A DNA stretch of 64,000 bases from Glebionis coronaria (lineage: Eukaryota > Streptophyta > Magnoliopsida > Asterales > Asteraceae). Of this stretch, positions 36,607 to 50,260 are shown one piece after another. A program made the position numbers and the translations under genes. The notes under the pieces are model-generated. The model was given only the letters and a program-made list of their open reading frames with translations, was not told the origin of the DNA and ran no database searches. The stretch spans positions 661,682,963 through 661,746,962 of the forward strand of contig CM046874.1 of assembly GCA_025667525.1 (NCBI GenBank), written 5' to 3'. Each line of letters opens with the position of its first letter. Within the stretch, counting starts at the first letter, position 1.

Positions 36607-38595
36607 AATCCCCTACACTTGACCATTGCAATGCCCTCATGCAATGCATTAATTACAAAGCAGGTTTTATATTTTCCATCATAATCAATCCACCTTGGCC
36701 TTTATTTAACACAAGACATTAAAGAGATAGAAAATTATAAAATTTTCAAAAGAAGAAAACAAGTAAAGAGATAAAAGACTTACATTAGAGTTTTGGATGT
36801 CATGAATGTTTATCACCCTCAAGTTTCACGTTCTCTATACCAAGCTTAAAAACGAGATCATTGTTATTATACGTTAGCAAACTAACAATCACTCATGTGG
36901 CCTAATTATTCACTTAGACTCCCTTATTCCTAGATGTATCTCTTAAATTTTATTGTTGTCTTAAATGATCACGATGGTGCATTGTTGACTTATTTCGATA
37001 GTTATTTAGGCCGAAAATAAAGTAGGACGATTTAATCAATATTTAGCTAAAGGACAAAATCTTTTAAAACTGCTTCTCGGGACCTCATAAAGTTCATATC
37101 TTGGCATAACTTGTTTCACGATTTGAGACCTTTCTCGGATCGATATTTGGCATTGACTTCATACTTCATATCTTGAGAGACGTTCATGAAATAATGGTCT
37201 TCTCTTCCTAATAGGAATTTCTTCACTTGAACTTTTTGAGAGATTCTTCATATTTGGACCACGACTTCTTCATTTTTCTCCAATCTTTATTTGGGATTTT
37301 GATATACAACGATCCGCCTCCTTTTAGGACTTGGATCTATTTATCCTCATACCTTGCTAGGGTCTTTTTGGATAGACTTCTCCATGATCTTTTGGGGAGC
37401 ATTTACTTTTCGTCGTGTGTCTCGATCCTTCATATTGATTTATGATAGATGATTCTTCACATCACTTTGGATCTTTAGCAACAAAATGTAGCCCTCATGT
37501 CTTGTTAGGACCTTTTCGGACTCGCCAATCTTCGCATCCCGCTTCAATAAGTTATGCCTTGGCTATGAACTCTAATTAATACCGAGCAACTTTTAAACGA
37601 TCTTGGGCTAGAAGCTAAGTAACTTTTCAAATCGTACAACCTTACTTATTGCAATTAAACTTATAAACAAGCGATGGGAGAAAAAGCTCATAATTAACTC
37701 ACATAAATTCATGAAAGAATACCAAAATTATAATTGACTCTATCATCTCTCGTTCTCCACAATTTAAAATCTCAAGGAATGAGACTCGTGAATGCTTAGC
37801 CAATTAAATCAAAGTTTTGGGTTTTCAAGTCGTCTGTAGGATCTTGCAAATTCTTAGACGTTTTCAAGTTTTAGGATTCGCATTTTAAAGTTCCCTTGAT
37901 AAACGACTCTCTAGGATCAATTATAGGAACTTGCGAAAAGTTCTTGTTCTTAACCCGTGAGAGTTAAGACTTTCGCGTTTTATAGTTCCCTATATAAAAG
38001 CCTAGCAAAACTTGACTTAAACACGTTAAGGATACTAGCTAGAGTGAACTTGGATAAGTAAACTCGGGTTGAGTCAAAAGATTCACAACGTTTCAAAAAT
38101 TAAAACCACTTTATTAAAAATTTATTCTAGCAAAGAAAAATAACGATAACAAAGGTAAATACAAGGAAAAGCCCACTTAACTTCGATAGAAGTCCCCCTA
38201 CACTTGATATAAACATTGTCCTCAATGTTTAAGCATGTGGGAGTGAACTCCCCTACACTTAGGACATTGTGCACGTTGTTTAAATCTTGCTTAGGAAGAG
38301 ACAACTAAAGTGATTCCTATTTTTATATTGAAGAATATAAAATAGTGAATCAAAAGAGTTTAGGATAGAACCGGGAAGACGGGAACACGGGATCACGGTT
38401 CGTCAAAAGTCATCAAGAATGGATCTTTGAAAGCTCTAATCCCTGCATATGATAAGAAAGAAAACAACAAACACATACGAGGGTCTCCCCTCTACACTTA
38501 TTATAAAAACAGATAAAGATAGATAGATAATCGGGTTGCCTCCCAAAAAGCGCTTGTTTTTGTTAACCGAGTCACGAGCCTGATTCGTCCCCGAA
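36607..38595 (-). other. Element N 3' untranslated region
   Basis: Non-coding. Parts of 36990-38000 are the reverse complement of 11790-12900 in the Athila element, at moderate identity. The end next to the LTR keeps the pattern 'gcatgagggcattgcaatgg' then a G-tract, as in Athila's 'gcgtgagggcacgacaatgg'. A second G-rich tract with 'gaggacaatgttta' nearby (38190-38230, reverse strand) mirrors Athila's duplicate tract. Near 38537, 'ggttgcctcccaaaaagcgc' is the complement of a GGGAGGCAACC block that I know from Athila/Tat elements downstream of the coding part. Confidence 0.75.
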
Positions 38596-40083
38596 TTAAA
38601 TGGTCCATGGGGAAGCCTCGAATGTAATACCGGGATCAAAGACCTTGTCTTCATTACCGGAGGAAAATAATAAAGGAGAGGCTGGAGGATAAGTCCTAAA
38701 GGGTAGAAAAGTCCTCTCAACATACGAAAAGTATGTGAGGTTGTGATCCACGGGAGGTGGGGTGGGTAAAGGAAGCAAATTGTCATCCCCCAAAGACAAT
38801 TGATGCTTAGAAAGGGGCAGATCCGCAAGGTTATCAATCATAAAATAGTCAATGTCACCTCCCGGGTCAAAGCACTCATCCTCCGTAATGGTCTCTAAAG
38901 GAGTGGATGAAAGGTGCTCGGGAGGGGGACTTGGGACAATATCTTCATGCACCAAATTATCAAAAAGAATATCGCCCTCCGTGTCATCATCATCAATACC
39001 CGTAGGTATTACGAGAATGTTGATTTCCTCCCTAGTTGTATCATTATTCTCAACTGAAGTAATAGACGGAGGTAAAGACTCAGAAACAGGAGCAGAATTC
39101 AACGCTTCAATTTTAGCAATAAGAAGATGAACTTTCAGTAATTTGTCGCGAAGAATAACGTCTTCCACCTCATCTACAAGACCAAGTTCAGTGGTGAACT
39201 TCTCGTATGTCAGAGAGAATAAATCAACATCGCCTTCATCGGCCGGAGGAGAAGGAGAAATTTCAAAAGTCAAATTCTCATAGCATGGAGAAAAATCATC
39301 ATTAAGATCGACCTCGTCCGTTGGCTCCACAAAATTCGGTACATCACAAACCTCATCAAAGAATTCATCAAGACCAAAATCACAAATCTCACTCGATGTA
39401 TCACTATCCTTAGACGCATTAGGGATATCAAGAGTAGGAGTAGTAATCTCAGAAGATGGGTTGAGATCATAGATATCATCCTCGTCATCATCATAATAGT
39501 AGTATGGACGCACAAGAGGAGGAGTATAATCACTAAGATTAGATACTTGCTCTTGTTGCTGTCGCTTTTCCTCCTCCCATGCTTCTTTTAGTTGAACCAC
39601 TGCTTCTTGAAGTTGCAAAATAAGGGCGTGTGTTTCGTCATTCAGATTCAAAGAAGGTTGATGATCGAGGGTGTATTATGGGGGCTCAAAATTATGAAAA
39701 CCGGAATTATAGCACGGATGTGGCCCATCATAAATCATCGGTTGAAAATAATTAGAACACGGATTTGGCTCATAATAATTCATCGGCTGACAAGAAAAGG
39801 TATCGTGAGGGCCCCCACAATTGTTGCGACACGGGTATTGAGAGAAACCCGGTGCATTTTGTGGATATGGATCGTCATATATGGGAGAGGGTGAAATAAT
39901 GTCATTAGAAGGGAAGAATGAATTGAAGTATGAATTGATCGAATTGCACGATAGACAACGGCCAATTTCGTAATTAGGGATATCCATTCCACAACGTTCG
40001 CATGAACACCATTGACAGGATTGACTACCAGAAGATGGTCTTCCACACCCTACACAATCAACAAACGAGTCCATTAAACACAA
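38596..40083 (-). pseudogene. Element N Cys-rich/acidic protein gene, split by one stop
   Basis: One - strand frame runs from ATG 40083 to TAA 38596. It is 496 codons long and is cut only by TAA at 39676-39678 (codon 136). The second part has no early ATG, so it was one protein. The N-terminus has repeated CxxC pairs (CVGC, CQWC, CERC, CLSC within the first 46 residues), suggesting a zinc-binding domain. It is followed by a Tyr/Pro/Asn/Cys-rich stretch and, after the stop, a helical segment (LILQLQEAVVQLKEAWEEEK). Then comes a long Asp/Glu-rich part ending near SSGNEDKVFDPGITFEASP. It is not a gag of known type and has no enzyme motif. The FDPGI ending recalls predicted Asteraceae proteins from memory. 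It sits where gag-pol lies in Athila, so a role in RNA packaging or trans-mobilisation is conceivable but unproven. Confidence 0.75.
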
Positions 40084-40317
40084 TAGATAAGTGAGAGGAA
40101 TATGTTTTGGTGCAAAACTTTTGAAAAGAAATGCTTTTTATGATTTTTTAAATGTTTCTGAAATTTTTTTAATTTTTTTTTTGAAATTTTTTTTATTGAT
40201 TTTTGAAATTTTTTGAGCAAGTAAAATAACGTTCACGAGTGAATGGATCCCAAAATCCAACGCATCTCTCACAAAAAACCGTTAATCTTCACGAAAAGAG
40301 CCGGCAGCGGCGCCATT
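40084..40317 (-). other. Element N leader and primer binding site
   Basis: The primer site occupies 40299-40316 on the - strand (TGGCGCCGCTGCCGGC) directly beside the LTR. The remaining 215 bp form a short leader with A/T runs (about 40140-40220) before the ATG. Confidence 0.85.
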
Positions 40318-40605
40318 TGATAGTTGGTTTTTGCCAAGTATGAAAGTTTGTTCGTCTCGATTCAATTCGAATTGATTACCAGTTGAAAGTGGGACTCAGT
40401 CGTTTTTGGTTAACAAAAAGAATGTTTTGATTATCTATTTCTAAGTAAAAGGTAAATGCGAATAGTAATAAAAATAAGCTAAAAACAATTAACTAAAAAT
40501 AACAAAAAAATATAAATAATAAAACGTAAATTAAAGCAAAACAAATAATAAAAATAAAACTAAACGAAGAAATTAACTTTCGACTAAAAAATAAAATTAA
40601 CGTAA
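40318..40605 (-). repeat. Element N 5' LTR, part 1
   Basis: It matches 34721-35010 and is broken after cgtaa (40601-40605) by the solo LTR. Confidence 0.92.
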
Positions 40606-43600
40606 TAATTGTTGTAAAATCACACTTGTTTAGGAAAACAAGGCAACTAGGGTAAGTATTAACAAGCGGTTTAGGAAAACCACGAGTTAAGACCCAAATA
40701 GGAATGAAGTGAGTTCGTTCTCGAGGAGGCACGTGTGTTGTGTAATGAATTGATTTATGTTTGTGATTATATTTGAAGAAAAGAAAAGAGAAATAAGAAA
40801 GAAATGAAGAAAAGAATGACGGTTACGAAGACGGATCGAGCTAAGACGAAAAGGTCATTCACGTAAAACCGTAAAAACTACAAAATTAAAATTTTAAACC
40901 TAAAAATTAATTAAAAGCTAAAAGTAGTCAAAAATAATATAAATAAGAATAAAAATCCAATAAAAATATTTTAAAACCTTTTATTAATTAAATATTCAAT
41001 TTTAAATGCTAATTAAAGCCCTAAAATTAAATATAATTAATCAAAATGTCCAAAATATGATTTTATTGAACAAATAAGTTACTTATATTATTTAAAGACT
41101 AAAATGTATTTTTCCTAATTTTTAAAAACTATTTTTCTATTTTTAAATCACTAAAATCTATTTTAAAACTAAAATAATTATAAAAAATAATAAAATAATG
41201 CCAAAAATAATTTACCAACTTTAAAAATCCTATTTTACTCTAATGAACAGTGGAAAAATGAAAAAGTTTGAAAAATATTAAATTTACCACTAAAAGACAA
41301 AAACAGTCCAATATTAAACCCTAATTAACTTAAATTAATTCTAAAAAATAAATAAAAGATGAACAGTGAAAACTTTTTATACCAAAAATCTTAAAATAAT
41401 ATTCTAAGTCTATGAAAAATTGTAAAACTGAAAAATGAATATTTTTGTCACTAAAAGACAAAAAAAGAAACTTAAAAGTTAATTAAATATAGCTAATAAT
41501 TGTGAAAAATAGCAAATGAACAGTAATATAAAAAATAATTAAACAGAAAAATCCTAAATTAAATAAGAAAAATAAAGAAACAAATTTCAAGTCCTAATTC
41601 TAAAATATGGGCACTAAAGAAAAAAAATCTAAAAAGCTGAAAGTGACACTTGCTGGTTTTTTGTCTGTTTGCTTAGCAGTGCTAACAATGGTGCTACCAG
41701 TGGGAAGTTTGTTCCCACTGCTAGTGCAATTTTAAGGTCAGTTGACCAAAAAGCTTAGGAAAGCTTGTTAGGAGCTTGTTCTTTGGACAACAAGGCACCC
41801 CCACACCAATTGGGTTGTGGGGAGTCTGAGTAAACACAAAAAACACACAATCACTTAACAAAATTTCACACAAAAGGCACCAAAAGTTTCTGATTAAGGC
41901 TATAGGGGTCTGAGATAATTTTGCTAGTTCAATATGCACAAAGGTGAATTTCAATGGCTCATAACTAGCACATAAGTTCACCAAATGACAAATAAGCAAT
42001 TCACAATCCTATGTAGACCTTATATCAAGCAGCTTATCAAGATTGGTGACCAAATTCTCACAAAATAAGCAGTAAAATGCACTTTCTGATTTAAGCTATG
42101 TTTAGCCAAATTTTCACATGCAAACCTTCTTAAAACTTATCAAAATGAAACCAAAATGCTTAAGTCACCTAATAATAAACTAATGAGTGTGTTTAACCAG
42201 GTACTAACACAAATCTTTGTCACAAAACTTGGCTAATCCCTTATCCCAAACACCCCTTTAAATTTCAGAAAACCTATTTTTCAAACCAAATCAAATAAAA
42301 CTCTTACCAAATCACTCCTAAGTACTCCTAACATGCATACAAGCCCTAGAGAGCATATATCACACACTCAACAGCACTTAACAACATGCATAATCACATG
42401 AACACCAAATTTTGAAAACATGAAAATGGAAACAAGGAAGTACCTTGTTGGACCTACATCCAGGCCCAACAATGGCTGCTAGCCATCTCCAATCAGGTCC
42501 GGACCTGAGCAGAACCCTTGGACAAATCAAGCAACAAGTGAAACTGCTAAGATCAAAAGAACAAGCAAAATACCAACTAATCTGATTCTTTTAAAATCTT
42601 TCAAACCTTTTCACAAAACTTCCTTAAACTTTATCCTTTGAAAACACTTACACCAAACAGGCTTACAAACCTGCAAACCAAGTTTGGATCAAATTTTCAC
42701 CAAAGATTACCCTTTTTCAAAAACTTTGTTTCTGAAAATTCAAAACACAAAAATGTTTTGAAAAAATATTAATGGAACTCAGATTTCTTTCACAAGTCAC
42801 TACCAACTTTTAAAACAAGTAAACAGGAATTACAATTTCATCACAAAAAAATACCAAACTTTTAATTAATTTAAAAAGGTATTACATAAACCTTGAAAAA
42901 AATCTGGAACAAAGCCTCTTCCACATGTTGGAGGGTCTTTTTATACTAGCTAGAGGATCATTCTAGAACTGAAAACACATGAGAAACCCTAGCAATGAAT
43001 TGCCTATAATGCCCTTGATGAAAAATCGAATCTTGGTCAATTGTGGTGCCATGTGATGAGCCAGGCTGTTTGGAAGCTTGTGATACTCAATCTTAGCTGT
43101 TAAATCTTCCTTTGGGGAAAAGGAATCATTTAGGGACGTAGATGTGAATAGTATCACGTGAAAGATGTAGCAGGGGAGGGGACAAGGGAATGATAGGTCG
43201 TTTTCTGGGTGTAAGGATTTGTTGGGAGTGGGGTTGGGACTAAAACCCCCAATATTAATTGGGGTTTAAGTTAAGTATTAGGTCAATTAGAACTGGGGGT
43301 TTTTAGGGTTTATGTGTGATTTGGGGAAGGTTTAATCTGTTTTTGGGTGGGGTTAATTTAAAAAGTGTGTTTGGGGGGAAAATTAAGGGGGTTGACTCGA
43401 TTAGTTGACCAGGTTTATTTAATAAACCTGGTGGGTTGGGTTGCGGGTTTGGGTAGGGTAAATGGGTTGGGTAAGTGGGGCAGGGTCGGGTATGGTGAGG
43501 TGTCATGATATGAGTGGTGGTGAGGGTTTGCTTGTTTGGCAGTATTAGTCCCCATACTCCTTTCTTTTGTTCATTTTGTTTTAAACAACAACAAACTCTC

Positions 43601-44046
43601 ATTCCTTTATAAATGACTTTTCATCACTTGTCATTTTTGGCACAATTAAGTTTTCAAACTTAATATAAGGATTTCAAATGTAATTTCTTCTATTTCCAAG
43701 GGCTAAACTTGTATAATCTTCATTCCTCAAGGACCATTCTTGCATAACTTGATTTCTTCAAGGTCTTAACTTGCCAAATCTTCAAAAATGAGGGACTAAA
43801 GTTGCCAATCTTCAAAACTTCAAGGGCATTTTTGGAAATTCCAGATTTGGGCCCGGTTCATTGTGCGGCTTCGTTTCCCGTGTTCGTTTTTGATTGATTC
43901 TTGAGATCTTTTTGTCATTTCCTCAATATCCGTACCTAAAATACACAAGCAACAAACACGAGCATATATTTGGGAGTTTTAATGATATTTTATGCAATTT
44001 AAGCCCGATTTGGATGATGAGACTATGTATAAAAGCAGTCTCATCA
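40606..44046 (-). repeat. Solo LTR of an Athila relative (3.4 kb)
   Basis: Read on the - strand it starts TGATGAGACTGCTTTTATACAT and ends ...GATTTTACAACAATTA, corresponding to the Athila LTR termini with a mutated last CA. The interior is collinear with the Athila LTR (for example the '...cccactgctagtg...' block at about 41714), but clearly diverged. No internal region or second LTR is present, so it is a solo LTR left by LTR-LTR recombination. It is flanked by cgtaa (40601-40605) and cctaa (44047-44051), an imperfect 5-bp duplication; the uninterrupted N LTR reads cctaa. The - strand TATAAAAAG at 42938-42946 is its likely TATA box. The frames inside are not genes. Confidence 0.88.
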
Positions 44047-45317
44047 CCTAATGAAAAAGGAGAAAATAAAACTAAGTGGGTACTTTAAAACTGAACGAGG
44101 TAAAAGCTAAAGCAGGTACTAAATAAAAGATAAAACTTAAACTTTACGAAAAAATATTAATACTAAAAATTGACAAAAAATTCAACTAAAAATACCTGAC
44201 TTTCAAAATAAAAATCGGAACAACTTTCAGATAAAACTAAATGAATACGGAACAATATTAATTAATAAACAAGCAGGCAGGCTACCAGCTCAAGCAGGCA
44301 ACCTACCTCCTCAAAATGGCGGGAAAGCTGGAAGCTAGCTAGTACACATGCTTGTCAATCTAAAGTTTATACGGAATGTTGACTTGACTATTCTTGTTAT
44401 TCGGAATATTTTGTTTTCTAAGTTATGTTATACGGAATATCGTAATTTGGCTTATACGGAATAATTTTTTGTGCTTTGTTATACGGATTATGTAATAATA
44501 CTGTTATCCGGGTTATTTGTTATTTCTTATACGGAAAACAGATCATTTGTCTTATCCAGAATAAAGGTTTCTTTCATTATTCGGAATGAGTGATTTTTTT
44601 TGCAAGCTTATCCGGAATGTCTAATGCTTATCCGGAATGTTGGGGTTTACTAGTTCGGAATAATTAAAAATGACCAAAATGAAAATAAGATAAAATCTAA
44701 TAAGCACTTATCCAAAAACTTAACCAAAAAGATTTTAAGAAAAAGCTAAATAGCCAGAATTTAAAAACTTAAAAAAAAAACTAAATAATTTAAATATTAA
44801 AAATGCAACTTTTTATAAAAATTAACTAATAAGCACTTAATTAAAAATAAGAAAAAATTAACACAATAAGCACTAAAACACTATAAGCTATAAAAATCAA
44901 ATACTAAAAGATCAATAAGCACAATCGAACACAAACATCAATCAATCAAAAAACATGATTAAAAAACTACATGATTATCAAAATTAAAACAAGATTAAAA
45001 AGATAAAGAAAGGTAGAATGAGAATGATTAATTGAAAAAGCTTGAAATTAAGATGATTAAAGATTCAAATTACAAGATCAATGAAAAAGCTTGAAAAACA
45101 TTTAAGAAAATCTAGAGAGAGAAAGTAAATTACACTACTCCTACTCCTAAAACTAATCTACTCCTAAAATGACTAACCACCTCCTAATGACATATTAGGA
45201 GGGTATTTATAGGAGGAGTAAAATGTTGATGCTTTCTTCATTCTTTCTTCTTGTCTCGACTTGATTTAAATTCTTTGTCTTTCCCGACGTCGTCTCGGGA
45301 TTTGTCGATATAAATTG
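44047..45317 (-). repeat. Element N 5' LTR, part 2
   Basis: It is collinear with about 35010-36270 and includes the CGGAAT motif array and the TATA box (45204-45212). It is broken after aattg (45313-45317) by element C. Confidence 0.92.
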
Positions 45318-48300
45318 TGTAACACCCCCAAATTTATACAACTCAGTACAGCGGAAGACTCGTTGGTGTTACGGGATAGCACATTACTCACATCATAGAC
45401 AACGCATAAAAATCGCGTCGTTTAATAATAAAAGCATTTCCATTCATAAATATCAAAGTTACATTGGTCCCAAGTCATATTATTTCATACAAAGTTTTAC
45501 AAAGTATTTGCATGGAAATTATTGTTTAAGTGCGGGCCATGAATTCTTGTCGTCTTCCCGAGAATTACCTTCAAGTACCTGAGATAAAACATGTTAAAAG
45601 AAAAGGTCAGTGATAACGCCGAGTGAATTCATAGAGTTTAATAAACCATCAATATAATATCGGTATAGAATTATTACCGAAAATCATTTTGTACAAATCA
45701 TTTTAATAGGCCATAAAATAGCCAAAGTCATTTTATACAATCCTTATCGAAAATCATAATATAGGCATTTGCCTTAAAAATCATTATACGAGCCAATGTC
45801 GTAAAAAAATCATACAATACGTCTTATGACGTTGTATGAAAATAAAAACCGTTATATGAATATGGTTATGAAAACCAAAACACGAACATAATATCAATAG
45901 TATGACCCTGTATTGGTAGTCAGGCAATACGTCGTAATTCGGAGCGTCTAGTAGTATTTCGTTAGTTTGGATTATTATAAGCCGCATGACATTGTTACCT
46001 TACTAAACCAACAACGGGTAGCTAACCCGATACTAAATTTGCCCATCTAAAGTAGCGTGTTGTCACAAAGGTCACGCTATGGAAATCTTCTCATACATAA
46101 ATTCGCTTACCAATCAATGTGGCACGACGGGGATCAACCGTCAAGGCGCGAACTGGGGTGATCGTCCCCAAATAGTACTATTATATGCTTAAACGTCTAC
46201 CAAATCCCGGTAGTTCACAATTCATGCTAATGGGACTTTTAGTGACATAACCTAACTTTAATAATCCATTTAATTTCATCTATCGGGTCCTTTAATCATT
46301 TATCAGGTCATACAATCGGGTCATACAATCATTCGGGTCCAAATCAATAAACAAACAATCGGGACAATTGGTGTCCAATTTTATAAAAACTAACATGTTA
46401 TCTCCCTCGCGGGTTTATAAAACATTTATAAAAACATTTAAAAGAGTGCGAGGCTATGAACTCACGTTGATGTGGGAAGGCGGGTTATCGGCAATTCGGA
46501 CGTACGGTACGTGCTTCAATCACGGAAACCTAGACAAATAATACTCGTCTTAGACTCATGTCCAATGACTTTATAAAAATAACAATTATGTATACATATG
46601 ATGATTATGTATATATGATGATCAAGTGGGTTTACATATTCTCGTTTACTCATTTTAGTGTTTTCGTTTTGGTAACTTTTTACTAGTTTACTAGTTTTAC
46701 CTATTTATCTATTTTAAGTCCAATAAGCTTATTATAAGTTCTTTAACTTGTTTAATCCATTTTATACTTATATTATCAGTATCTATACTTTCCATGTTGG
46801 GCCCAAATGGGTTAAGCCCAATAAGTTCTTTTTATAAGTGTTTATCTTATTTAGTCCAATTATTAGTCCAATATGCTTAGTTAGCTCGTTAATGTCCGTA
46901 TGTCCTATAGTTCGGGTTTTATCGGTTTTTACTTGTTATATATGTTTATATATCAGTATATGAGTTTTATAAAGTTTACATTAGACGGGTCCAACCATCT
47001 AAGTTTTATTTAACAAAAACGTTAATTTTACGATAATAGCCGAAAAAGTCGTAAAAATCATGTTTATAGTTTTATAACTTATAAAACTTAACAAGTTACC
47101 ATTTTTATAAAATGTCTACTTATTTACCATTGTACATATTTATATAAATGAAATATATAAGTTAGTGGGTTTTAATTTATATTTTATACTATTTTTATTT
47201 GAGTGCTTATATAATACTATTATACTTTAATTTCCAAAATCTGATTTTTTTTCATCTTCACCAAAACTGCCATATCTAGAGTTCTATATGGAGATAGAAG
47301 CTCAAATTTTTATCACATAAACTAAATGATATGTGCTCCATTTAACCCTTCTATAGCTACTGTTGAATCATCCTCTAAGTATTTTCTAAAAATCGTCCAA
47401 AACAGTGAACTCAGATTTGTACTTTAAACTTGTTTTGATCATATCTCACTTATTACAATGATTCCATTGCATGGCCAACTCTCACATGTGTACAAGACAT
47501 ATTACTTACTGTATATTGATTCTACTTCATCATTTTATCAGTTCATGACATGTTTCTTTACTGTTTTATACAGCCATCATTTTTAAGCAAGATTTTAGCC
47601 TTATTTCTTATAGTTTTACATCTTTTTAAGCATGTTTATCAACAACAAATCCCCACACAACACTTTTAATCATCATTCATCATCATATACATATGCATAA
47701 GTAAAATAAATACAAGATTTCATAATCAAAAATAACAAGAGGATGAGGAGGACAATCTTTATACCACCAAGTTGATGTAGGTTGTGATTTGGACATGGAT
47801 TTTGATGGAGAAACTTGTGGATAACCAAGACAATCTTCAAGACAACCAATATTCATAAACTCCTTGTGGAAAATCAGCCCCAAGACTCCATGGAAACTCA
47901 TCCTTGTATGTTATAATCACCACCAATCAATAGGGTTTCAAAAGGGCTTCAACATGTGCAAGAATAACATAAGATTTCATGGTTGATTTTTGATCAATGG
48001 TGGTGGTTCATGGTGAAAGTGGACGGCACATTTAAGGTTAGAGAGAGAGATGAGAGTGTTTGCATGAGTGGAAAATGAGTGTGTGGTTTTGGCTAGTGGT
48101 TTAGCTAGTTTTGATGGAAGTAGCCTAACATTGAAGCTAAACTAGACAAGTGTTGCTAGTTTGTTAAAGTTTTGACACTTAAGGTGTTGGTGGAGCAAGT
48201 TAGGCCGGTTTGAGTGGGGGTGGGACAAGTGTCCCACTTGTCTCATCCCCATTTATTTACGGGTACTCCTCGATTCCAGTTTCCTCGATTTGCGTGCCCT

Positions 48301-48753
48301 CGGGTCGTTTTACGAAAAATGTTTTTATAAATTATGAATCAATGTCACAAAACGAATCCAATAAAAATTGTTTCATCAAAAACGGAGTTCGAAAACGTAA
48401 ATACGTAATCCTAGGGTTTCCGGTTTAGTCGTAAAGGACGTTAAAATAAAATCGTAAGTCCTAATCTCTTCTCGTAAATTTGTGAGTTTATGAACCAACA
48501 CAAATTTAAAACTCCAAAATAATATTCACGGATAAATTTATTTTCTGAAATGTCGGATTGTCACCAAAACGGTGTATGTAAACGTAAGCACGAAACGTAG
48601 AATCCTCCGGTTTAGACGTAGTCGATGCTACTTCAAGACGTAAATCCAAATTACTTCCCAAAAATAAGTGAGTTCATATTATAACATTAATATAATGTTT
48701 TCAAATAATTATTGAGAATAAAAATATCAACCATAAATTGACGGATTGTCACA
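45318..48753 (-). repeat. Element C 3' LTR (left copy)
   Basis: 3436 bp with TG...CA ends, matching 54118-57552 throughout. It borders GCATTTACCCCTAAAC (48754 onward), the complement of the element's purine-rich primer. The 72-codon + strand frame at 48210 is antisense LTR sequence and not a gene. Confidence 0.95.
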
Positions 48754-50260
48754 GCATTTACCCCTAAACAGGATCTTTGTCCTCAAAGATCATCTTACCT
48801 TACTACTCGCTTCTTATAGAGTTAAAGCCATGTGGGTATTTCCTCCACATTCGGTCTTTTCTCACCAGTGTAATTCATTACAATACGCGAGTTTCATCAA
48901 ACATAACTACGGGAATAAGATCAGGCTAAATGTTGACTTACTTTCTCTATCCATGATGTTCACGGGTTTTTGATGAATGCAACTTTTCGCCGATCTAAGA
49001 TTTATCAAGAAGAATTCAGATTTTAACGTGATAGATATTTATCAAGTTCGATTTACGAAACATAATTCACGCAGTCCTTGAAGTCCTAGGGTAGATCCAG
49101 CTTACATGCCTTTCAAACCAAATCTTTTACATCATCTCAATGGTCCCATACAACGGGGACTTATATCCCATGATTTGTCAGATCATTAATTCATTTTTCC
49201 AAGGTTAAAATTTTTGGCATAACTTCGCTACCCATCTGGCACTCCAAGATCTACATTTCATATTCACATAACCTCTTGCCCACTACCGGCAGTCAATAAT
49301 CAAATCCTAATTTCAACAATCATTTCAGATCTCGCGGGTCGGGTATTTTGTAAGGTTAGGTTCGCCATCATAGGAAACCTTAAACCTAAAAGACATGTCC
49401 AACTCACAGTGGGTGTATGTCGGGTGTCTTCATCTCAACTCCTGCTTACAGATGCTCTAATATTTAGATCCTAACAAGATTCGATCTCAATCCTAATACG
49501 ATGATTATCAATGATAATCCTTCCAAAGGAAAACGATTATACGGTTCATTACCAAAGGTCAATCGTTCAAACATAGAACAGCGCTTATAGTATTTTGTAT
49601 CGTTACTTTACCTCATCCCTTCGATTGGGGTGGTACATAGTACTCTCATCAAGATTCGTTCTTAATGACTTCTGAGCAAATCTCTAGAAATTCAATGCGA
49701 AGCGAGGATCTTGTAATAGATGTTCGATACAGGCACACTATGTTTACATAACTCTTTTGCATTTATCATTAACAGAAATGATATTAGCAGATTTGGTCAG
49801 TCTGTCGACGATGACCCAAATCGAATCAAATTCAGATGATGACCTTTGCAATAGCTAGACGTTTACTAATGTATGAGGCGATGTCTGCCCTCATAATTTG
49901 CCATCAGTACAACTTCTTCAGACAAAGATACTTTTATTCATAAATGACATAAATAGAATACTTATACTTACAAATTCCAACATAACTATATCTCATAATC
50001 TCCTTATTTAGGCAACCACAAGTGGCCTTTAAAACATTTAACGCCATCGGTTTCTCAATTCTAATGGTTCACATTAGCAGCGAATTCCTTTTATTATCTA
50101 TATTTCCTTTTTACAAACATCGTTCATATTTAAATTATTCGGCAATTTTATTTTGCACATTCATTATTAAGAAATATATCATAATTGATTTTTCATCTTT
50201 TCTACATAATGTGTCAATAATTACGTTCACCTTCCTGATGAAATAAATATCATAACCGTA
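48754..50260 (-). pseudogene. Element C integrase and linker fossil
   Basis: Collinear with B 31900-33456. Segments matching integrase motifs are visible in broken frames: the DRLTKS-like part at about 49795, the GVPVSI-like part at about 49720 and the end of the core near 49610. The RNase H linker (about 50080-50260) is also collinear but frameshifted. The part 48754-49480 shows only the same featureless 3' sequence as B. Confidence 0.7.

Noticed and set aside
38852..39130. 92-codon + strand frame
   Set aside because: Shadow of the acidic protein gene on the - strand.
43303..43602. 99-codon Pro/Thr-rich frame in the solo LTR
   Set aside because: It comes from G-rich low-complexity LTR sequence and is not supported by any domain.
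48210..48428. 72-codon frame repeated at 57009 and antisense to 28-222
   Set aside because: All copies are the same LTR segment; conservation is explained by LTR homology, and LTR A and B versions carry changes without coding preference.
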